Assembly: GCF_945952095.1 (NCBI RefSeq)
Contig: NZ_CAMFHL010000006.1
Location: 1-64,000, forward strand
DNA from: an uncultured Arsenicibacter sp.
GTDB taxonomy: Bacteria > Bacteroidota > Bacteroidia > Cytophagales > Spirosomataceae
Length of the DNA stretch: 64,000 nucleotides
Direction of reading: 5' to 3'
Part shown: piece after piece, positions 1-7,274 of the stretch
Position numbering within the stretch: position 1 is the first letter of the stretch
Layout: each line of letters opens with the position of its first letter
Notes under the pieces: model-generated
Seen by the model: only the letters and a program-made list of their open reading frames with translations
Database searches by the model: none
Told to the model about the DNA's origin: nothing
Position numbers and translations under genes: made by a program

Positions 1-614
1 CCAATACGCTGGTGGTCAGCTCGGCGGGTACGTATTCGGTGACGGTCAGCAACGCGAATGGCTGCACGGTTGTCAGCAATAGTGTGACAATCAGCCAGAA
101 TACGGCCATCACGGGGTTTGCCGTCAGCTCGGCCAGTGCCTGTCAGGGACAGGTTGTAACACTGATGGCAAGTAATTGTCCGGGCGGAACCGTACGCTGG
201 TCGACAGGGAGTACCGGAACGGCATTGAACCTGACAGTTGGCAGCAGCACCTCGGTGATTACAGCAACCTGTACCATAGGTAGTTGCAGCACAACGGCCA
301 GCGGCAGTGTGGTAGTTGGCGGATTGCAGCCGCCCCCGGCACAGATCCTGAGTCTGCGGGCTGATGAGTCGGGTTGTCCGGTGCAACTGACCGGACAGGG
401 CGTGGGTACGTCATTTGTATTCACCGGCCCGGGCAGCAATTTGCCGGTAGCGTATGTCTTCAGCAACATATTCCGTCTCGGCGGTACCTACGACCTGAAG
501 GTGACGGGGGTAATGAAGCCGGGTGTCTACACGCTGACAGCAACCTATCGCAACGAATGTGGCACCAGTGCACCGGTCAGCCGGTCGGTGACGGTCGGGC
601 GCAGCTGCCCGTAA
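1..614 (+). CDS. C-terminal end of an Ig-like domain surface protein (partial)
   Basis: The frame is open from the first base, so only the last 204 or so residues of a longer protein are present. The sequence is rich in Ser, Thr, Gly and Val and holds Ig/PKD-like beta-sandwich segments, with a repeated pattern of the type SAGTYSVTVSNANGC near the left edge and a final module ending VTVGRSCP. Paired cysteines recur. Such modules commonly form the C-terminal part of large secreted adhesins in Cytophagales. No typical T9SS sorting domain is seen in the last 80 residues. The gene may be a paralogue of the beta-helix adhesin at the other end of this window, but that is inference because the N-terminus is missing. 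Confidence 0.8.
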   Translation, partial: NTLVVSSAGTYSVTVSNANGCTVVSNSVTISQNTAITGFAVSSASACQGQVVTLMASNCPGGTVRWSTGSTGTALNLTVGSSTSVITATCTIGSCSTTASGSVVVGGLQPPPAQILSLRADESGCPVQLTGQGVGTSFVFTGPGSNLPVAYVFSNIFRLGGTYDLKVTGVMKPGVYTLTATYRNECGTSAPVSRSVTVGRSCP

Positions 615-663
615 GCGATGCTATTTCTTAGTTTGGCCTGTTGCGGCGAGCAAAGGCTTCCGG

Positions 664-705
664 CCCTGTTTTCCCGTTCGCGTAATTGCGGGCAGGAAAA
701 CAGGG
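664..705 (+). terminator. Perfect 11-bp inverted repeat after the Ig-like protein gene
   Basis: ccctgttttcc at 664-674 pairs perfectly with ggaaaacaggg at 695-705 across a 20-nt loop. It lies 50 bp after the stop codon at 614. No T-run follows, so it may be a transcript-end hairpin rather than a textbook intrinsic terminator. Confidence 0.5.
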
Positions 706-772
706 TAACTTCGGAATAACCATTAACTTTATCAGGTTATCGTGGTATCTGACACCTGTAATCTGAGAAACT

Positions 773-2461
773 ATGCGCCTGCCTCTACGCTGCACCACTA
801 TCCGCCTGCTTGCTGTTCTGACCATTCCGGCACTGAATCTGCTGTTTGCTTCCGTCAACAAGCTTTATGCCGTTGCGTATTATGTGGCGAAAAACGGTTC
901 AAACGCCAATACCGGAACGGCGATAACCGCGCCTCTCTTAACCGTTCAGGCTGCCTTAGACAAGGCCTTGCCCGGCGACACGCTGTTTGTCAGAAACGGG
1001 ACATATACCGAAAAGCTGGTCTGGAAAACCTCCGGCCTGGCCGGACAGCCCATTGTGCTGATGAATTATACTGCGGAAAGTCCCGTCATCGACGGCACCG
1101 GTACGGGAAGCGGCGCGTTATTGACCGTGTTCAATAAAAGCTATCTCGAAGTGGCCGGGATCATTTTCCGGAATAATTATTTTCAGGAAGCCAAAGGTAT
1201 ACACGTCTATGGCGAGGGCAGAAACGTAACCATCAGAAATTGTACGGTCAGGAATATTGGCTGGACAACGGTTCCTGATGCCTCTCCGTTCAGCGTAAGC
1301 CCCAACGGTCAGGCACACGGAATTCTGATAAACGGCCGGACCGCTACCGGCTACCGTGCGGTAAACGTCATCAATACAGTACTTTACGATCTGATAACCG
1401 GTAACAGCGAAGCCTTGACGCTGGTCGGGAATATTGATGGCTTTCTGATTGATAAATGCACGGTTTATAACACGAAGAACATTGGTATTGTGGCTGCCGG
1501 ATACTATGCCTGGGCTGTTGACGCCGGTGTTCCGGAAGCAGTGAATCAGGCCAGAAATGGTCAGATTTCCGGTTGTATCGTGTATAATAACCGTCGCTTC
1601 TCAAATGACTATGCACCGGCAGGGATTTATATCGACGGGGGAAAAAATATCAGCATTACGGGGAATAAAAGTTACCGGAACGGAAATGGTATGTCGGTCG
1701 GCTGCGAAACCGCATCAAAAGAAACAAGGGGCATTGTGCTGATGAATAATGCGGTTTATGATAACGACAATCATGGGATTGTCTTTGGCAGTAATCAGGC
1801 TTCATCACGCGTCAGGGCATCGTACATGATCAATAATACCGTTATGGCTGACGGTACGTTCGGGCAGTTCCGGTCGGAAATAACGTTGCAGAATGCAGAC
1901 AGCTGCCTGATTGTCAATAATATCATTATACCCCGTTCAAACGCACATTACGGGGTATCGGTCTTCGGGTACACAACAACCCGGCTTGTTGTCAATAATA
2001 ATCTGGTATACAGGTATTCCGGTTCGGCCGCTGATGTATACGTTCCGGGAAGTCCGGCTCAGTTTACGCCGTCAAATACACTGACGGCCAACCCGGTATT
2101 TCAGGATACCGCACGGGCTACCCTCAACCTTGGCTTGCAGAAGACGTCGCCCGCGATCAATGCGGGAGTGTCTGCCATCCCGTTCGGAACCGATACCGAT
2201 ATAACCGGCGGATACAGGACAGTGAACGGCATCGTCGATCTGGGTGCCTATGAACGGCAGGATGGCGGTTGTCCGGCAGAGTATGTCATTGATGCCGGCA
2301 AGGTATTGAGCGGTAAATTTGTAGCTGCTCAGCGGCTGATCGTGTCAACCATACCGGCGTTGTGGACAGCGCCCGTCATTTTATCAGCACCCAGCGTGAG
2401 CATCAATGCAACGCTGCGGGCGAGAAATAGTATTAAACTGGATCAGGCCGGTTGCCGGTAA
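773..2461 (+). CDS. Secreted right-handed parallel beta-helix protein
   Basis: The 562-residue protein starts with a signal peptide of about 33 residues. A DUF1565-type entry follows (YYVAKNGSNANTGT, then TVQAALDKALPGDTLFVRNG), which opens the beta-helix of pectate-lyase-like proteins. Residues 90-480 show repeated short strands with Asn ladders and GI/GIV turns, ending in AGVSAIPFGTDTDITGG and DLGAYE, the usual close of this fold. The last 65 residues resemble the short beta module (coathanger-stack type) found at the C-terminus of many Cytophagales exported proteins. The likely role is binding or cleaving an acidic polysaccharide. No lyase catalytic residues can be assigned, so the activity is unknown. 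Confidence 0.8.
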   Translation: MRLPLRCTTIRLLAVLTIPALNLLFASVNKLYAVAYYVAKNGSNANTGTAITAPLLTVQAALDKALPGDTLFVRNGTYTEKLVWKTSGLAGQPIVLMNYTAESPVIDGTGTGSGALLTVFNKSYLEVAGIIFRNNYFQEAKGIHVYGEGRNVTIRNCTVRNIGWTTVPDASPFSVSPNGQAHGILINGRTATGYRAVNVINTVLYDLITGNSEALTLVGNIDGFLIDKCTVYNTKNIGIVAAGYYAWAVDAGVPEAVNQARNGQISGCIVYNNRRFSNDYAPAGIYIDGGKNISITGNKSYRNGNGMSVGCETASKETRGIVLMNNAVYDNDNHGIVFGSNQASSRVRASYMINNTVMADGTFGQFRSEITLQNADSCLIVNNIIIPRSNAHYGVSVFGYTTTRLVVNNNLVYRYSGSAADVYVPGSPAQFTPSNTLTANPVFQDTARATLNLGLQKTSPAINAGVSAIPFGTDTDITGGYRTVNGIVDLGAYERQDGGCPAEYVIDAGKVLSGKFVAAQRLIVSTIPALWTAPVILSAPSVSINATLRARNSIKLDQAGCR

Positions 2462-2730
2462 GCCTGCCTGTCAGCATGTAGCTTGTGCACATACTGACAC
2501 GCAGGCCTCTGTTGGGCGTAGCCGGGCGGCCCGCTACTCGCTCCGTAAGGACCTGACCGGATTCATCAGCATAGTAAATCAAAGCCCAATACCCATAATT
2601 GCCCCTAATGGCAGTAAAAAGACTGTTTTTGAGCAGTAAAAGCCAGAAAACGCCATCCGAAAGCTGATATGAACTTTTTACGAACCTGTAGGTTATATGT
2701 CCTGTTAAAGCGCTTTCGTGCCTCTTCATA

Positions 2731-3294
2731 ATGAGCGAAATACTGAGAAAACAACTGGAAAAAATCACCCCGGTAACGGATTCCGAATTTGACTATATAC
2801 TGTCGCATTTCACCAGTAAAAAATTAAAAAAACACCAGTTCCTTGTGCAGGAAGATGACCTGGTACCGAATGATTTTTTTGTGGTACATGGACTGCTCAA
2901 AGCCTGTTTTGTGAATCAGGACGGGAAAGAACACATCCTGCAGTTTGCCGCGGAAGACTGGTGGATTACTGATTATCAGGCCTATTTTAATCAAACGAAA
3001 GCTACTTTAACGATTGATTGTATTGAGCCTACCGAGGTGCTTTGTCTGTCGCTTTATAACCGGGAAAAGCTGTGCGCAGATATGCATAAGATCGAGCATT
3101 TCTTCAGGAAAAAATCAAATGCCGGCTACGTAGCCTTACAGCGCAGGATTTTGTCGCTGTTAAACAGCAGCGCAAAAGAGCGTTATGACCAGTTTCTGCA
3201 ACAATACCCGACCCTATTCCAGCGAATGCCCAAAACGTTAATTGCTGCTTACCTGGGGGTTTCCAGAGAAACGCTCAGCCGGCTTTCTGCTTAG
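2731..3294 (+). CDS. Crp/Fnr family transcriptional regulator
   Basis: This 187-residue protein has an N-terminal cyclic-nucleotide-binding-like beta-barrel (about residues 20-125, with the pattern FLVQEDDLVPNDFFVVHGLL) and a C-terminal winged helix. The recognition helix is LGVSRETLSRL. It keeps the Arg-Glu-x-x-x-Arg positions that read TGTGA in E. coli CRP. The classical cAMP phosphate-binding motif is not evident, so the ligand is unknown; many Bacteroidota members of this group are short and ligand-free. A perfect CRP-type palindrome begins on the base after the stop codon and precedes the PfpI-family gene, which suggests control of that gene. The 270 bp upstream of this gene show no other feature. 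Confidence 0.88.
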   Translation: MSEILRKQLEKITPVTDSEFDYILSHFTSKKLKKHQFLVQEDDLVPNDFFVVHGLLKACFVNQDGKEHILQFAAEDWWITDYQAYFNQTKATLTIDCIEPTEVLCLSLYNREKLCADMHKIEHFFRKKSNAGYVALQRRILSLLNSSAKERYDQFLQQYPTLFQRMPKTLIAAYLGVSRETLSRLSA

Positions 3295-3310
3295 TGTGAC
3301 ATACATCACA
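3295..3310. promoter_or_regulatory. CRP/FNR-type operator TGTGA-N6-TCACA
   Basis: The sequence tgtgacatacatcaca has perfect TGTGA and TCACA half-sites with a 6-bp spacer. It sits immediately after the stop codon of the Crp/Fnr regulator and 74 bp before the chosen start of the PfpI gene. A further TGTGA half-site lies at 3318-3322. The regulator's recognition helix carries the residues that contact this half-site in E. coli CRP, so binding is plausible but not shown. Confidence 0.6.
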
Positions 3311-3383
3311 CCAAATTTGTGATCTGCTTCCTGTGCCGGCAGCGCTGATGTGCGGACCTTTGTCGTGTCAAAATCAAACACAG

Positions 3384-4175
3384 ATGACGATACGCAAAGC
3401 ATTTAAGCGCGTTTTTACCGGAATGATGGTTATGGCAGGTTGCACCATTTTTTCCGGACTGAATCAAGCGGCCGCACAAGTTAACGCAATAAAGAAAATG
3501 AATAAGAAAGTTTTATTTGTGGTTACGAGCCACGATAAATTAGGTGAAACCGGAGAGCCGACAGGCTATTATCTGGGAGAAGTAACGCATCCATGGCATG
3601 TACTGAGCGAGGCCAGATATGAGATTGATTTTGTAAGCCCTAAAGGGGGAAATCCGCCTTACTACGGGGCTAATGCTGACGATCCGGTCAACCAGAAGTT
3701 CCTTGCAGATAAAAAATATCAGGCGAAGATGCAGCATACCCTGACGCCGTCGGAAGTGAATCCTGCGGAGTATGCAGCTATTTTGTATGCAGGTGGCCAC
3801 GGTACGATGTGGGATTTTGCCGACAATACAGCGCTTGCGGCTATTGCACAGGCCATTTATGAAAATAACGGTATCGTCAGTGCCGTTTGCCACGGACCAG
3901 CCGGGCTGGTAAATATCAAACTGAACAACGGCAGGTATCTGGTTGACGGCAAAAAAATAAATGCCTTCACAAACGAAGAGGAAATTGCGATAAAGCTGGA
4001 CAAAGTGGTTCCGTTCAGTTTAGAGTCAACACTGATTGAACGCGGGGCAAAATTTGAAAAATCCGGTTTATGGCAACCGCATGTAACCGTCGATCAGCGC
4101 GTTGTGACGGGACAAAATCCGCAATCGGCACACGGCGTTGGCGAGGCTGTTCTGGCAGAACTGAAAAAGCTTTAG
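3384..4175 (+). CDS. Secreted DJ-1/PfpI (Hsp31-like) family protein
   Basis: The 263-residue form from ATG 3384 begins with a signal peptide (TGMMVMAGCTIFSGLNQAAAQ). Either a lipoprotein site at the Cys or signal peptidase I cleavage after AAA is possible. An upstream GTG at 3333 would place a hydrophilic stretch before this signal, so 3384 is preferred. The class I glutamine-amidotransferase-like domain has the nucleophile elbow AVCHGPAGL with Cys169 and His170, and the upstream GEVTHPW segment typical of Hsp31-like members. These enzymes act as glyoxalase III, deglycase or chaperone; which applies here is not known. An exported copy is somewhat unusual. It follows the Crp/Fnr gene and its operator and ends in a hairpin at 4189. 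Confidence 0.87.
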   Translation: MTIRKAFKRVFTGMMVMAGCTIFSGLNQAAAQVNAIKKMNKKVLFVVTSHDKLGETGEPTGYYLGEVTHPWHVLSEARYEIDFVSPKGGNPPYYGANADDPVNQKFLADKKYQAKMQHTLTPSEVNPAEYAAILYAGGHGTMWDFADNTALAAIAQAIYENNGIVSAVCHGPAGLVNIKLNNGRYLVDGKKINAFTNEEEIAIKLDKVVPFSLESTLIERGAKFEKSGLWQPHVTVDQRVVTGQNPQSAHGVGEAVLAELKKL

Positions 4176-4188
4176 TAAAGGGAAGTAG

Positions 4189-4226
4189 CGAAAAGGCTGT
4201 CTGAGCATATCGGGCAGCCTTTTCGT
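4189..4226 (+). terminator. Intrinsic terminator after the PfpI-family gene
   Basis: cgaaaaggctg at 4189-4199 and cagccttttcg at 4215-4225 form a perfect 11-bp stem with a 15-nt loop, 13 bp after the stop codon. The 3' arm is T-rich. Confidence 0.7.
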
Positions 4227-4416
4227 CGTTTGAAGAGGCACGTATCCATGTGCGGCGATCAACAGGCGTTTATGAATGGGCTTATTCCGTTTATTCGTAA
4301 TGCTGATTCAGGACGTTTTTGAACGCATTGGTTAGCCTGGTACCAACAACACAAGTTTCGCGCCGGAGCAGGTAAACTGTATAGTTCCTGGCTGGCCGGG
4401 TAAATGCGTATACCGG

Positions 4417-5484
4417 TTAATCCTCTGCGATAAAGTAGTGTATTGTTTTGCCGTCAGACCAACCAGCCAAATGGTTGTGTGTCAGAAAAATAAACCGGTT
4501 TTTGCCGGTCATCTCCAGCGAAATCAACTGTAGCGCAACAGGCCTGGCCGCTGCATTCGCTGTCTGCTTCCGGGCCCGCTCAGGCATCAGATTTTCCCAG
4601 CCGTCAAGCGTGGACAGGTCTTTATTCGTTTGGCTGCGAAAAAGGCCGTGGGACGTATAAAAATAAAGCTGGTTAGTAAATGGATTGAAGGACGCGGCCT
4701 CAATCCCTTCCCCCTGTATGCGTATCTGACTACGCCGCGGACCTGTGGGGTCGCTCCAGTAGGGTTGACTACTGAAGAGTGTGGACAGCTTTAACTGATC
4801 TGCTTTAATAATGGTGCTGCCGGTTTCCATATGGTCCTTGCGGGTGATTATGTATACAGACGAGTCATTGCCGGTAAATTGCTTTATCGACATAAGCTCA
4901 AGGTTAACATCGATAAGCGAAAGCGTTGAGAAGGTCCGGGTGGGTGTCTGAAACGCAAACAGGTTACCGCCCCACTCGCCATAATCAAAGCCGATCCAGA
5001 TAACATCCTGCTTATCAATATAAAAGCAGTTGATGCCAAACCATTTGTCGCGCAAGGTAATCTGTCTGTTTATGGAGTGTGTATCGAAATAAACCTGCTT
5101 TGATGCCACATCCTGAATGCCTTTTTCGGTAATTGTAAAGCAACCACCCCGGCTATCCACGACAACGCCCAAAGGAGGAAGGTCATACGTTCCGATTAGC
5201 TCCCAGACCCGGCGGACCGGTATGTACCGCTTTATTTCCTTTCGTTTGTTAGCGGTAACCGGATTTCCGTAACTGTCTTTTGTCAACAGGATAATGTCCG
5301 TGTCTGTGAGGGCAGGCGTGTTGATTACTTTCCCGTTCCGGCTCTCAAAGACAATGATGCTGCCGGTTTCGGTTAAAGCCCAGACGGTATTGCCAACAGG
5401 CAGTATATGGTTGAACCGGGTGCTGCCGCATGCCGCAAACGACACAAAAAGAACGGACAGAAGCAGGCAGAAGACAGATTTCAT
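4417..5484 (-). CDS. Lipoprotein with predicted beta-propeller, function unknown
   Basis: The product is about 355 residues with a lipoprotein signal (LLSVLFVSFAAC). ATG 5484 puts Lys at residue 2; an ATG three codons upstream (5493) is equally possible. The mature part has repeated short beta-blades with W/F-rich turns, for example DVIWIGFDYGEWGGNLFAF and LYFYTSHGLFRSQ. These resemble the propeller repeats of sensor-linked or surface-reading proteins, but no enzyme motif is recognised. It lies 20 bp downstream of the small secreted protein ending at 5505 and is probably co-transcribed with it. The 240 bp between its 3' end and the convergent PfpI gene contain the PfpI terminator and nothing else obvious. 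Confidence 0.75.
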   Translation of the reverse strand: MKSVFCLLLSVLFVSFAACGSTRFNHILPVGNTVWALTETGSIIVFESRNGKVINTPALTDTDIILLTKDSYGNPVTANKRKEIKRYIPVRRVWELIGTYDLPPLGVVVDSRGGCFTITEKGIQDVASKQVYFDTHSINRQITLRDKWFGINCFYIDKQDVIWIGFDYGEWGGNLFAFQTPTRTFSTLSLIDVNLELMSIKQFTGNDSSVYIITRKDHMETGSTIIKADQLKLSTLFSSQPYWSDPTGPRRSQIRIQGEGIEAASFNPFTNQLYFYTSHGLFRSQTNKDLSTLDGWENLMPERARKQTANAAARPVALQLISLEMTGKNRFIFLTHNHLAGWSDGKTIHYFIAED

Positions 5485-5504
5485 AAGGTGCATGTAATGT
5501 CGTT

Positions 5505-6059
5505 TTATTCCCCTGCCGCGCTGCCGCGGATACGGATACCGCCTGCGGGTTTATCGGGTGCAGGTTTGGGTGTTTTTCGTTCGTCGTCTGTCAGGGTCCA
5601 GATACTCAGGCAGGCCGTATCTGCCGGTACACCTTCCCGTCCGGTGCTTAGGAGCATCTCAGCTTTCCGGATAGCCGCCTTTGAGATGCGTACCGAATCC
5701 GGTACCATAACGCCGTTGAGCATGTACACGACGGTCTGCACCGTAGCCGGTAGCGTTTTCTTCGCTCGGTATTCGCGGGGTGTGATCACATCGAACTGCT
5801 GATCGGCTCCGATAAGGATGCAGCCATGATCGGCCAGAGGACCGAGCTGTTGAAGCGTAGCCTTATCTTTAACGACATTGACGGACGTAACAAAATCAGG
5901 ATTGATTTCAGTCACCTTGACAATGATGCCGTTTGCCAGACAAAGCGGTGTGTCCGACCGGTTGATTTGGGTGGAGTCCAGCCACGGGTTGTTGCGTTGG
6001 GCCAGTACGGCAAATGGCAGGGAAAACAGCAGGCTGACGGTCAGGATCAGGTGTTTCAT
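5505..6059 (-). CDS. Secreted protein with a TonB-plug-like segment
   Basis: The protein has 184 residues with a clear signal peptide (ILTVSLLFSLPFAVLAQ). Residues about 50-85 (ending GPLADHGCILIGAD) resemble the hairpin of TonB-dependent receptor plug domains, where a similar stretch normally ends in NGVILITT. No beta-barrel follows, so this is a stand-alone domain, not a transporter. The C-terminus is Pro- and Gly-rich. It is followed 20 bp later by the propeller lipoprotein. The function is unknown. Confidence 0.7.
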   Translation of the reverse strand: MKHLILTVSLLFSLPFAVLAQRNNPWLDSTQINRSDTPLCLANGIIVKVTEINPDFVTSVNVVKDKATLQQLGPLADHGCILIGADQQFDVITPREYRAKKTLPATVQTVVYMLNGVMVPDSVRISKAAIRKAEMLLSTGREGVPADTACLSIWTLTDDERKTPKPAPDKPAGGIRIRGSAAGE

Positions 6060-6130
6060 GGATTTGTGGGATAAATTAATGGACAGGGCTAAATGTAGGC
6101 AAAATACAGTAGTTTACAAGCGCCGTTGAG

Positions 6131-7144
6131 TTAATCTGTGATCCTTGTCCGGGTAAAAAAATGCAGCGGCAGATAAAACTTCATGCCGGTTTGCTGCTGT
6201 AGGTCGAGCAGTCCGTTGATGGTTTCGACAGTGCTCAGGCCAAGGGCTTGCCGGAGCTGATTGGCCTCGTTGAGCTCCTGACTGGTTAATTTGTCGGCCA
6301 GAAAAGCCGTGTGTTTACCGGTGTGGCCGCTTTTGATGGCTACGTACCACTCGTCAATTTTGGCATAGGCATAGGGCGACATCTGTCCGGACATCACGGC
6401 CTGCCACAAATAAGGCTTGAGGGCAGAGTAGAGGGTATCCTGTTGCGCGTGGGCCTGGCTGATGGAGTTATGGTGGCTCAGGATAACAGACGCCCACAGG
6501 TCGGTGCCGATTCGTTGCTCGCCCGGATAGCCAACGGTCAGCATGATGTTTCTCAACGCGGCGAGCTGACGCTGGCTGTGGGGCGCAAATCGTTTTATGG
6601 CATAACGTTCCTGTGCTTTCGGGCCAACGGTCAATAACGCGCCCAGGGCTTTGCGCTGGTCTTTGCCAAACATCTTCCGGACCTTTTCCCGGACCGGAAG
6701 GTTGAGTTTTGCGGTGTATGCCGCCCGTAGTGCGGGATAATCGTCCCGGAGCTGCTTCCACTGCGGATCGGCGGTTAACGGTTTCAGAAAGGCATTACGC
6801 GTAACTGACTTCCACGTCCAGCCACCGGCAATACCTTTTCTAAGGTAGGTAAACGCCTTGTCGCGCTGACCGGTTTGCAGGGCCAGTTGAGTGGCTACCT
6901 GATAATCCCGCAGGAAACTAAAGCTGTACCGGCTGAATACGGTTTCGTACCGGGTCAGCGCCTGATCATACTGCCGGTTAACGATAGCTTCCTGTGCCCC
7001 GGCAATCTGCTGATGGTAAAAGCGGTAATCCTGTAAGGTATCTTGATGGTGCCCGGCATGGAATTGCCCGGCATGGAGTTGCCCGGCAAATCCGGGATAC
7101 GTCAGAAGCAGGCAAAGGAGTAAACGGAAGAGGTGCATGAGCAA
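6131..7144 (-). CDS. Secreted TPR-like protein of unknown function (DUF6624-like)
   Basis: The product has 337 residues with a signal peptide at the N-terminus. A 5-residue tandem repeat (AGQLHAGQFHAG) lies directly after the predicted cleavage region. Residues 35-110 look like two helical TPR-type repeats. The C-terminal 150 residues contain a His-rich helix pair (VILSHHNSISQAH) and a conserved-looking ending (TGMKFYLPLHFF), as in DUF6624-type proteins of Bacteroidota. The family name is a tentative recognition. An inverted repeat at 7198-7221 lies in its upstream region. Confidence 0.65.
   Translation of the reverse strand: MLMHLFRLLLCLLLTYPGFAGQLHAGQFHAGHHQDTLQDYRFYHQQIAGAQEAIVNRQYDQALTRYETVFSRYSFSFLRDYQVATQLALQTGQRDKAFTYLRKGIAGGWTWKSVTRNAFLKPLTADPQWKQLRDDYPALRAAYTAKLNLPVREKVRKMFGKDQRKALGALLTVGPKAQERYAIKRFAPHSQRQLAALRNIMLTVGYPGEQRIGTDLWASVILSHHNSISQAHAQQDTLYSALKPYLWQAVMSGQMSPYAYAKIDEWYVAIKSGHTGKHTAFLADKLTSQELNEANQLRQALGLSTVETINGLLDLQQQTGMKFYLPLHFFTRTRITD
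7051..7088 (-). repeat. 15-bp tandem repeat inside the N-terminal coding region
   Basis: The unit gcccggcatggaatt occurs at 7051-7065, again with one change at 7066-7080, and partially at 7081-7088. It encodes the AGQ(L/F)H repeat after the signal peptide of the overlapping gene. Slippage could change the copy number in frame, by 5 residues per unit. Confidence 0.75.
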
Positions 7145-7197
7145 GGTAGTTGTTGTTTATTGCTCACCAAGTTAAGGGCATGCATCGCCTGTTGACA

Positions 7198-7221
7198 CTC
7201 CGTTAAGATACTTTAACGGAG
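7198..7221. promoter_or_regulatory. Inverted repeat ctccgttaa-N6-ttaacggag
   Basis: A perfect 9-bp inverted repeat with a 6-nt spacer lies 54 bp upstream of the minus-strand gene starting at 7144 and 54 bp downstream of the SUMF1-sialidase gene. It could be an operator for the former or a transcript-end hairpin for the latter. There is no T-run. Confidence 0.35.
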
Positions 7222-7274
7222 CAGCCTCCCCCTCTTTCATCGCGCGACAATCACTCGTTCGCTCTCCCGCTCGT

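Noticed and set aside
3333..3383. GTG start for the PfpI-family gene
   Set aside because: It would place 17 polar residues before a good signal peptide that begins at ATG 3384.
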